DNA of 5,255 nucleotides. Source: Bacteroidales bacterium (GTDB lineage Bacteria > Bacteroidota > Bacteroidia > Bacteroidales > PUMT01). The notes below the pieces were generated by a model that searched no databases, had not been told where the DNA came from, and saw only the letters and a list, made by a program, of their open reading frames with translations. Below are positions 1-5,255 of this stretch, in pieces. Each line of letters opens with the position of its first letter. Position 1 is the first letter of the stretch. The stretch covers positions 1-5,255 of the forward strand of contig SLOS01000138.1 of the NCBI GenBank assembly GCA_007132365.1, in the 5' to 3' direction. A program made the position numbers and the translations under genes.

Positions 1-718
1 AGGCGGCCCAGTCACTCGGTTTCTCACGGGTCCCTGCTTCATCAAGGTTTCCTTCCGAATCGACTATCATTCCCGTTCCCAGAGGTGCCCATTCGGGTCC
101 GTGATTCATGCAGCCTACAGCTATTTCGGGTCTCATCCGCGCACTGAAAAAGGAGTGGCCTGTAGGCCTGACATACAGGTCCTTGAGGACATCAAATTCA
201 AGTATAAAATCCATCACCCTCACTGTTGAGGAGGGGGCCCAGACCTTTACGGTCCGTGTTTCGTTGAAATGATGTGTTCCGGTGGCGGGAACAATCCATT
301 CAAGGTGGTCGGTAAAAACGGCACTTTTACCGTCATTACTTATGATCTGAGGATTACGGGAAAACACCTGGCCGGTCTCAAGTTCATGACGGGGTTGCCA
401 GTAATTGCCACGCTCCACATTTTCACTTATAACCCAGTCCAGGCTTACATAAAGGGAACTGTGGTGGGGGTAGGGCTCCTGATCCCAGGTTGTAACTGAC
501 CGCCCCGAAAGCGGACCTTTGACCGGGTAATAGAAAGGATATTTGTGTTCCGGGCTAAAAAGATAAGATGTGAAGTCCTCATCATTGACCTTAATTGATA
601 TCCGGTCGGCTTCCATGGAGGCAATGACCTTTTGGGAAGGATCAGCTTTACAGCCTGCTGATATTACTGCAAGCAATGCAAAAAGATAAAGCAAAAGGTT
701 TTGTTTTATTCTCTTCAT
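1..718 (-). CDS. DUF6807 (PmoA family) lipoprotein, 3' end outside window
   Basis: Reading the minus strand from the ATG at 718-716 gives 239 uninterrupted residues that run off the left edge. Residues 1-22 form a lipoprotein signal: basic MKRIKQN, a hydrophobic stretch, then ISAGC with the lipidated Cys at 23. The mature protein should be membrane-anchored on the periplasmic side or exported to the surface. The body has DUF6807 hallmarks: a FYYPVKGP segment near 62-69, PHHSSL near 84-89 (the family's 'PHHRSL' site), HSFFSARMRPEIAV at 188-201, and a G-x-I-V-D-S-x-G stretch near 216-223. The DSEGN and SDWAA segments lead into the usual C-terminal part, which lies beyond the edge. Family members are usually somewhat over 300 aa, so roughly a quarter is missing. 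The name 'methane oxygenase PmoA' in databases is misleading; the function is unknown, and in Bacteroidota and Planctomycetes the family often lies near carbohydrate catabolism genes. There is no convincing Shine-Dalgarno before the ATG, as is normal for Bacteroidota. Confidence 0.85.
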   Translation of the reverse strand, partial: MKRIKQNLLLYLFALLAVISAGCKADPSQKVIASMEADRISIKVNDEDFTSYLFSPEHKYPFYYPVKGPLSGRSVTTWDQEPYPHHSSLYVSLDWVISENVERGNYWQPRHELETGQVFSRNPQIISNDGKSAVFTDHLEWIVPATGTHHFNETRTVKVWAPSSTVRVMDFILEFDVLKDLYVRPTGHSFFSARMRPEIAVGCMNHGPEWAPLGTGMIVDSEGNLDEAGTREKPSDWAA

Positions 719-896
719 AAGTAAATATTTAGGTTAAACTATTGGTCTTATGGATCTTGCCTTTACAATATTTTGACTTTAAGTCGATTTTATATGCAAT
801 TATATTTTTAAAAATGAAGATTACAACCATAGGAATGCTAAATTAAAACAAAAAATTGAATTACAGCCGAATGAACAATATTTGTTTGATTTGACC
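719..896. other. AT-rich spacer upstream of the DUF6807 gene
   Basis: No open frame of note on either strand. The sequence is strongly AT-rich up to about 890 and would hold the promoter of the minus-strand lipoprotein gene. I could not find a convincing Bacteroidota promoter (TTTG plus TAnnTTTG at the usual spacing). The composition changes abruptly to GC-rich at about 893, where the intron-like remnant begins. Confidence 0.5.
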
Positions 897-964
897 GCCG
901 GGTAGAGCGGTTCGTTACCTTACCGCTCCCCTACAGTCCCGGACGAGCAACTTTCTGCATCCGG
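897..964 (-). mobile_element. Group II intron remnant: domains V and VI only
   Basis: On the minus strand, 964-939 form a hairpin like group II intron domain V: CCGGA (964-960) pairs with TCCGG (943-939), with the two-base CG bulge at 945-944, a short upper stem and a small A-rich loop. It is followed by a hairpin like domain VI: GGGGAGCGGT (931-922) pairs with ACCGCTC (911-905) and CCC (902-900), leaving T904 and A903 unpaired. A903 is placed like the branch-point adenosine a few bases before the intron 3' end, which would lie near 897. The catalytic AGC triad expected at the domain V base reads AAC (966-964), and the lower stem is broken, because intron sequence appears to end at about 964. 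No reverse transcriptase or domain I-IV sequence is visible, so this is a dead fragment. The family call rests on fold pattern and remembered consensus, not on a search. The domain VI hairpin lacks a U-tract, so it is not a typical terminator. Confidence 0.6.
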
Positions 965-1148
965 TTTAATATTATCGGCGTCGGGGGTGACTGGCCGGAT
1001 TGTTAAAGAATCAACCGTTATATAAGGAATTGTGAAAATGATGGAAATTATGGCCATGAGGTGTTGGAAAAATTCCACAGGTGGCCTGCATGGATGGGGA
1101 CTGACCGGGAAATTCCTGAACTCATGGAATGGTTAACCACACAACAAT
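962..1148 (+). pseudogene. Erythromycin esterase family fragment (decayed)
   Basis: One plus-strand frame (codons beginning at 962) reads RFNIIGVGGDWPDC, a TAA stop at 1004-1006, then RINRYIR, VLEKFHRWPAWM and REIPELMEWL. This matches in order a conserved block of erythromycin-esterase-like hydrolases, remembered as GFN..VEGDWPD(A/C)YR(V/I)NRY(V/I)R ... F.RWPTWMW.N.E...L.EWL. Three lesions are visible. The stop stands where a Tyr codon is usual (TAC to TAA). Gly at 983-985 replaces the conserved Glu before GDWPD (GAG to GGG). Gly at 1097-1099 replaces the conserved Trp after PxWM (TGG to GGG). The fragment begins abruptly beside the intron remnant, lacking the upstream SHGTHE region, and similarity ends near 1140-1148 at the tail of the opposing gene. 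About 60 of a usual 400 or more residues remain, so no product is expected. Intact relatives are uncharacterised hydrolases or macrolide esterases, often linked to or fused with isoaspartate methyltransferase, which fits the truncated methyltransferase nearby. Confidence 0.75.
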
Positions 1149-2314
1149 CAGGTGCTGCCGGACCTGCCGGGAAAACAAAATGCATGTGGATGGTAACGGG
1201 CCAAAATGCTTGAGGCAAGGGTAACCTCATTAATATCCCGGTGGGCCGACCATGTTTGTGATTGCTGATTATCAGGATCGCACCAGAAATCTTCAATATC
1301 TTCCACCAGGTAAAGGAATTTGCCCAGTTCACTGAAGTCCATATCAAGACTTTGGTGCCTGTTACGTATCCCGTATAAAACCCTGAATCCAAGAGACAAA
1401 CCACACTCCCTGAAGGGCAGTCTGATATCTGCAGGTTTGAGTCTGTTGAACTCCAGTTTGGAATAGGCCTGTATACCGGCTAAGCTTTCTGCAAAAAGAT
1501 ATCCGGGTCTGATATTTGGGGGCAGGGGTTTCTTGTTAAGGCTCAATTCAGCTGTTATTGCCGTGTTCAGCAGCAAACCACCTATTCCCAAAGCATCAGT
1601 TGTAAACCAGCTCATATTCTGACAAAGATCCTGAAAATCCTGTTTAAGAGAATCAAGATATATTATGCTCTCGGGAGCGGCTTCCATGGCACTGATAACG
1701 CATACCAGTCCCTCCAGCGGATCGTGTGTGCCCATACTTTCCACAACGGGTCTGGAAAGGTCGGTATCCATTTTCCAGAATATTCCTGGCAATCCCCGGT
1801 TTTTATTAATAAATCTTTCACTTGCCTTTATAAGTTCAGCTGCCCATCTTGCATAAGTCTTTTCGCCGGTTTCTTTGTAAGCTTGCAGGAGTGAGTTAAA
1901 CCAACGGGTAAGATAATGAAAGTACTGGCCGTCCCGCTCCCATTCCAGACTCTGGTTGAAAGGTTCTCCATTTATTTGTTCGGTCAATTTTTTCCCGATC
2001 CTCAATCCGCCGGCAGTTGGATGGTTTTCTCCTTCATCCGGCGACATGCCGCTAATCCATCCTTTTCTGGTATCGTCATGCCGGTACTGACCAAGAGTGT
2101 GATGAACTATATCAATAAGATTAAGGGCATAACCCTTGTAATTCTCTCCTTCAGGTTCATAGGACAAGGCCACGCAAGCCTGGACGGCAAATGCATCTGT
2201 CCACAGATACCGGTGTTCAGGATTACCCTCGGATCCGGTAATACCAGTCCGCAATAAAAAATCATTTATCAGCTTCAGGGCTACTTCGAGTTTTTTATCA
2301 TTCTGATTAATCAT
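1148..2314 (-). CDS. Conserved hypothetical protein, probable alpha-helical toroid fold
   Basis: The 388-codon frame starts at ATG 2314, which overlaps the stop of the truncated methyltransferase as ATGA, so translation is probably coupled. There is no signal peptide or membrane segment; a cytoplasmic protein is expected. Conserved-looking blocks include RYLWTDAFAV (35-44), DDTRKGWISG (80-89), HPTAGGLRIGKKL (98-110), EWERDGQYFHYLTRW (124-138) and WKMDTDLSRP through MGTHDPLEG (180-202). Alternating amphipathic helices with Trp, Tyr, Asp and His clustered in the loops resemble (alpha/alpha) barrel glycosidase-like proteins, but no catalytic pair can be named with confidence. I recall similar proteins, annotated only as hypothetical, beside erythromycin-esterase and phosphoribosyltransferase genes. 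The last about 15 residues (374-388, ending FCFPGRSGST) look unlike the rest and border the esterase fragment, so the original C-terminus may have been altered. The frame is otherwise intact and could be expressed. Function unknown. Confidence 0.75.
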   Translation of the reverse strand: MINQNDKKLEVALKLINDFLLRTGITGSEGNPEHRYLWTDAFAVQACVALSYEPEGENYKGYALNLIDIVHHTLGQYRHDDTRKGWISGMSPDEGENHPTAGGLRIGKKLTEQINGEPFNQSLEWERDGQYFHYLTRWFNSLLQAYKETGEKTYARWAAELIKASERFINKNRGLPGIFWKMDTDLSRPVVESMGTHDPLEGLVCVISAMEAAPESIIYLDSLKQDFQDLCQNMSWFTTDALGIGGLLLNTAITAELSLNKKPLPPNIRPGYLFAESLAGIQAYSKLEFNRLKPADIRLPFRECGLSLGFRVLYGIRNRHQSLDMDFSELGKFLYLVEDIEDFWCDPDNQQSQTWSAHRDINEVTLASSILARYHPHAFCFPGRSGST

Positions 2315-2607
2315 GGCAAAACCAAACTGGATAGTAATGCGGCATTAAATCCACACCCATTCCCCACTTCCAGAACCTTATCTTCCGGATGCAGATCAAG
2401 AGACTGTGCCATGTAAGCTACGATATAGGGCTGGCTGATTGTCTGATCCCTTCCTGTCGGGAGTGGTGCGTCATCATATCCCATATCTTTGATTTCATCG
2501 GGAACAAATACCTCTCTGTCCACAGCAAGCATGGCTTCCAGTACTCTTTCATCATAGATATCGCGATCCCGCAACTGTTCCTGAATCATTCTTTCCTTTT
2601 TATTCAC
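2311..2607 (-). pseudogene. pcm: Protein-L-isoaspartate O-methyltransferase, C-terminally truncated
   Basis: The 98-codon frame matches the N-terminal part of PCMT, which uses SAM to methylate L-isoaspartyl residues for repair of aged proteins. Visible features are KKERMIQEQL (3-12), RVLEAM with VDREVFVP (21-36), PLPTGRDQTISQPYIVAYM (48-66) and SAM-binding motif I as VLEVGNGCGFNAALL (78-92; usual form VLEVGTGSGYQAAVL). The sequence stops six residues later, whereas the family is normally about 200-220 aa, so the rest of the Rossmann domain is gone and methyltransferase activity is not expected. The deletion end lies close to 2314-2330, because the next gene begins there with an ATGA overlap. 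The start is uncertain. GTG at 2607 keeps the usual residues before ERM. ATG at 2589, preceded by AAGGAAAGA, is a better ribosome site but gives a shorter N-terminus. A five-codon frame (2617-2600) overlaps the GTG start. It could still be translated as a short peptide serving mainly to couple the 388-aa gene. Confidence 0.8.
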
Positions 2608-2926
2608 AGCACTGCATTTTGATCAGTAGTAATGATTCTGCAAAAACCATTCCGTGCAGAATATTGAATTGTGCTATAACAGAAATATTAACAGAAAACA
2701 GTGATTTTCTCTTTGTTCAATAAATGCTGGTGATTTTGATTAGTTGAAATACCTCCTCGGCAGCCTTTAAATTACCACTTATTTTGGGTAACTTTTGGCA
2801 TGAAATTTATTTAATTTTAATTAAACTTGTAAACCCGCGTTCTTAGTTAAATCCACCTCCTTCGTTAGTGGATGTTCGATTTTAGTGATTTTTTTACTCT
2901 GTAAGAAAACTTATAACCCGTTTATT
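2608..2926. promoter_or_regulatory. Divergent intergenic region, promoters expected
   Basis: This 319-bp spacer separates the minus-strand methyltransferase remnant from the plus-strand CheB-CheR gene, so promoters in both directions are expected. There is no credible gene inside. On the plus strand TAAACTTG (2822-2829) matches the Bacteroidota -7 element TAnnTTTG at 7 of 8 expected positions, and a TTTG lies upstream at 2794-2797. The gap of 24 bases is longer than the usual 19-21, so this is only a weak candidate. On the minus strand a TATTTCTG near 2692-2685 resembles a -7 box but has no upstream partner. The leader just before the CheB-CheR start is A/T-rich and has no Shine-Dalgarno. A small inverted repeat lies at 2851-2873. 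Confidence 0.4.
2851..2873. repeat. Short inverted repeat in the CheB-CheR leader
   Basis: ATCCAC (2851-2856) and GTGGAT (2868-2873) form a perfect 6-bp inverted repeat around an 11-base loop, about 54 bp before the CheB-CheR start codon. It could be a protein-binding site or a weak RNA hairpin in the leader. The length is short enough to arise by chance. Confidence 0.3.
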
Positions 2927-5255
2927 ATGCCCCGAAAAGAAGTTGATGAGCAATTTGTTATTGCAACTATAGGCAGCTCAGCTGATGGTATCAAGGCTTT
3001 GGAAGTGTTCTTTGCAAATTTATATGAATCAACAGGAATAGCCTTTGTCATTATACAGCACCTCTCCCCACACCATAAAAGCATCCTTCCCGATATTCTC
3101 CAAAAAAAGACAAGTCTTAAAGTTGTCGAAATAGAAAATGATGCTATTCCCGAGCCCGGGTATGTTTATGTGCTTCCTGCAGGATTTGATGTTACCATTT
3201 CAAACAATAAGTTTAATCTTCAAAAATACAGCAAGAACAAACAAGGACTTCATCTGCCCATAGATCTTTTTTTACGGTCACTGGCAGCCGACTATAAAGA
3301 CAGAACAGTGGCCATTTTGCTAAGCGGATCCGGTTCCGACGGATCGGCAGGAATCAGGGAGATAAAAAATGCCGGGGGACTGGTGATGGTGCAGGACCCG
3401 GATTCCGCAAAATTCAGCTCCATGCCCCGGAACGCCATTGAAACCGGGATAGTGGATAAAGTTGCCAGACCGGAAAATCTGCCAGGCATGGTTGTTGAAT
3501 TTCAAAAAAATATCAGCAAGGAAGACAAACCATTTGATGAGAATGACTTTCCTGAGTCATTAAAAAAATTGTTTCAGCTGCTGAAAGCGGAAACCGGCCA
3601 CGATTTCTCGGGTTATAAGAAAAATACCATTTTAAGGCGTATCCGCCGGAGGATGACTCTTCACAAAATAAACAGGCTCAAAGATTATGTGAATTTCATT
3701 GAAGAGAATCCGGATGAAGTACATTATCTTTTCAAAGAACTGCTTATCCTGGTAACCTCTTTTTTCAGAAACAAAGAAGCATTTGCCACCCTGAGGGAAA
3801 AGGTTTTCCCGGCGATAATCAATCCCTATAATCCAGACCCGTTCAGGATATGGGTTGCTGCATGTGCCACCGGCGAAGAGGTTTACTCCCTCGCCATTCT
3901 TGCCAGGGAATACCAGGAGTCTAAGCGCATAAGAGTCGGTATGCAGATTTTTGCCACCGATGTGGACCGGCAGGCCCTGGAAATTGCGCGTACTGCAAAA
4001 TACAAGAAAAATATCGAGTCTGATGTTCCCGGAGATCTGCTGGATAAATATTTCCATAAAACAGATGATTTATACCAGGTTCACAAAGATATCCGCAATA
4101 TGGTAACCTTTGCCGAGCACGATGCCATCCAGGATCCGCCTTATTCAAAACTGGACCTGATAAGTTGCCGGAATTTTTTGATCTACCTGGAGCCTTCTGT
4201 ACAGAAAAACCTGCTGAACACCTTTCATTATGCACTGCATAGTGAAGGGTACCTCTTCCTGGGTAGCTCTGAAACAACCTCATTAAAAGAAGATCTGTAC
4301 GAGGCGATTGATGTAAAGTACCATATCTATCAAAAAAAGGAGAACAGGAAAGCGGTTCTCGATTATTTGTCCCAAAAGAGGAAATCCGAAACTCACCACG
4401 GTTTGGCCGGTACCGGTACCCGGGAAAAACCCGGCAGCAGGAAACCGTCGGTTAAGGAATTTGCCGAAAACAAAGCGTTAAAAGACTATTTACATCCTTT
4501 TTTGCTGATTGACAGAAAAGGGGAGATTCATTATTCTCTCGGACAGTGCGATAAATATTTCAGGTTTCAGGTCAAGGGGGAGCCCAGCCAGAACATTGTC
4601 AACCTTGCCAGGGAAGGATTGCAAATATCGATTTCCCGCGCCCTGCGTAAAATCAATTTGGAAAATGAACCCGTTAAATTTAAAAACCTCAAAGTCACCA
4701 GTACCGGAGATAATGATTTTGTTGATCTGGCAATGTCCCCGGTTAAAAAGCCTTCCCGTTTTGATCATCTTGTCATTGTGACCATTGAGCCTTCTAAGCC
4801 TGTTCCCGAAACCAGGGAAGGCCAAAAAGATGACCGGCCGGATCCAGGTGAATCGGAAGAGTATATAAGACATATGGAGCAGGAGCTGCAGGATACAAGG
4901 GAACACCTGAATAGTGTTATCGAAGAGCTGGAAACTTCCAATGAGGAGTTGATTTCGGCAAATGAAGAGGCCCACTCGACCAACGAGGAACTGCAAAGTA
5001 CAAATGAAGAGCTGGAAACATCAAAGGAAGAGATGCAATCACTCAACGAGGAGCTTGAAACCTCAAACAATGAGCTGCAGCGGAAAGTTGAAGAAATAAC
5101 CATTATAAACAATGATCTCAATAATTTTCTCAGGAGTACCGATATTGGGATACTGTTCCTTGACAAAAATCTTAAGGTAAGAAGATTTTCCCCGCAGATC
5201 AGGTCTATCGTCAATCTGGTAGAATCTGATACAGGTCGCTCCATCCAGGATTTCG
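2927..5255 (+). CDS. CheB-CheR-PAS hybrid signalling protein, 3' end outside window
   Basis: 776 residues are open from ATG 2927 to the window end. Residues about 10-190 are a CheB methylesterase domain without a receiver. The catalytic triad is S18 (IGSSADG), H45 (IIQHLSP) and D138 (SGSGSDG). Residues about 205-455 are CheR: basic NTILRRIRRRM near 237-247, SAM motif I WVAACATGEEVYS from W309, FATDVD at 342-347 and DLISCRNFLIYL from D410. Residues about 519-622 look like the degenerate PAS domain usual in these fusions. Residues about 640-720 are a coiled coil of EELxxxN heptads, then a second PAS domain begins (FLRSTDIGILFLD, with the usual RRFSP) and is cut. Relatives may continue into more PAS domains or a histidine kinase. 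The CheB serine loop reads SADG where SAGG is usual; all triad residues are kept, so activity is plausible. The lack of a CheB receiver and of any nearby receptor gene suggests an orphan cytoplasmic sensor rather than classical chemotaxis adaptation. A GTG 14 codons upstream (2885) is possible but less likely than the ATG. No Shine-Dalgarno is seen. Confidence 0.93.
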   Translation, partial: MPRKEVDEQFVIATIGSSADGIKALEVFFANLYESTGIAFVIIQHLSPHHKSILPDILQKKTSLKVVEIENDAIPEPGYVYVLPAGFDVTISNNKFNLQKYSKNKQGLHLPIDLFLRSLAADYKDRTVAILLSGSGSDGSAGIREIKNAGGLVMVQDPDSAKFSSMPRNAIETGIVDKVARPENLPGMVVEFQKNISKEDKPFDENDFPESLKKLFQLLKAETGHDFSGYKKNTILRRIRRRMTLHKINRLKDYVNFIEENPDEVHYLFKELLILVTSFFRNKEAFATLREKVFPAIINPYNPDPFRIWVAACATGEEVYSLAILAREYQESKRIRVGMQIFATDVDRQALEIARTAKYKKNIESDVPGDLLDKYFHKTDDLYQVHKDIRNMVTFAEHDAIQDPPYSKLDLISCRNFLIYLEPSVQKNLLNTFHYALHSEGYLFLGSSETTSLKEDLYEAIDVKYHIYQKKENRKAVLDYLSQKRKSETHHGLAGTGTREKPGSRKPSVKEFAENKALKDYLHPFLLIDRKGEIHYSLGQCDKYFRFQVKGEPSQNIVNLAREGLQISISRALRKINLENEPVKFKNLKVTSTGDNDFVDLAMSPVKKPSRFDHLVIVTIEPSKPVPETREGQKDDRPDPGESEEYIRHMEQELQDTREHLNSVIEELETSNEELISANEEAHSTNEELQSTNEELETSKEEMQSLNEELETSNNELQRKVEEITIINNDLNNFLRSTDIGILFLDKNLKVRRFSPQIRSIVNLVESDTGRSIQDF
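4922..5089 (+). repeat. Eight tandem 21-bp units encoding coiled-coil heptads
   Basis: Within the CheB-CheR gene, residues 666-721 fall into eight consecutive seven-residue units: EELETSN, EELISAN, EEAHSTN, EELQSTN, EELETSK, EEMQSLN, EELETSN and NELQRKV. The units are conserved in protein but vary in codons. This is an old, selected coiled-coil linker (the signalling helix typical of CheB-CheR-PAS fusions), not a recent DNA duplication. It joins the methyltransferase and first PAS part to the second PAS domain and probably mediates dimerisation. Confidence 0.85.

Noticed and set aside
269..499. 76-codon plus-strand open frame
   Set aside because: Antisense to the DUF6807 lipoprotein gene, whose minus frame carries clear family motifs and a signal peptide.
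900..931. GC-rich hairpin as a rho-independent terminator
   Set aside because: No T-tract follows it on either strand, and the TA bulge and preceding hairpin fit intron domain VI better.
1048..1404. 118-codon minus-strand open frame
   Set aside because: It lies out of frame across the 388-aa gene and then across the antisense of the esterase fragment; the product resembles nothing and is low in typical protein features.
1916..2257. 113-codon plus-strand open frame
   Set aside because: Antisense shadow of the conserved motif region of the 388-aa gene.
3632..4283. Overlapping minus-strand open frames of 141 and 120 codons
   Set aside because: Both lie opposite the conserved CheR domain, whose motifs are intact in the plus frame.
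4490..4996. 168-codon minus-strand open frame
   Set aside because: Opposite the first PAS-like domain and coiled coil of the CheB-CheR gene; no recognisable domain or start site.
4922..5089. CRISPR array or tandem DNA repeat
   Set aside because: The 21-bp periodicity is protein heptads with varied codons and no spacers.
4765..5244. 159-codon minus-strand, serine-rich open frame
   Set aside because: It is the reverse complement of the Glu-rich heptad coding region; the Ser-rich repeats are simply GAA/GAG codons read backwards.

Overview
The window looks like chromosomal DNA of a Bacteroidota (Bacteroidetes) species. The signs are weak or absent Shine-Dalgarno sites, AT-rich spacers, a DUF6807 ('PmoA family') lipoprotein, and a CheB-CheR-PAS fusion of the kind common in that phylum. 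The assignment is inference from gene content; no rRNA or tRNA is present to confirm it.

Left edge (1-718, minus): the N-terminal 239 residues of a DUF6807 lipoprotein, cut by the window edge. Next comes a short AT-rich spacer and then about 250 bp of genetic debris. Positions 897-964 (minus) fold like the last two domains (V and VI) of a group II intron, with no reverse transcriptase beside them. Abutting this, 962-1148 (plus) is an internal scrap of an erythromycin-esterase-family gene. It carries an in-frame stop and two substitutions at normally conserved positions.

Centre (1148-2607, minus): a truncated protein-L-isoaspartate O-methyltransferase (98 codons, ending just after the SAM-binding motif I). 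Its stop overlaps, as ATGA, the start of an intact 388-codon gene of an uncharacterised family that looks like an alpha-helical toroid. From memory, such genes occur near erythromycin-esterase / isoaspartate-methyltransferase / phosphoribosyltransferase clusters. I read 962-2607 as the eroded, rearranged remains of such a cluster, with only the 388-aa gene still whole.

Right side (2927-5255, plus): after a 319-bp divergent spacer, a large open frame runs off the window. It encodes a CheB methylesterase domain (no receiver domain), a CheR methyltransferase domain, a PAS-like domain, a regular heptad coiled coil and the beginning of a second PAS domain. No chemoreceptor, CheA or CheW is visible. 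This is the orphan hybrid type of sensor rather than a member of a classical chemotaxis operon.

The most interesting material is the decayed esterase/methyltransferase locus with its intron tail, and the uncharacterised 388-aa protein that survives in it. I do not see a clearly new, intact multi-gene system.
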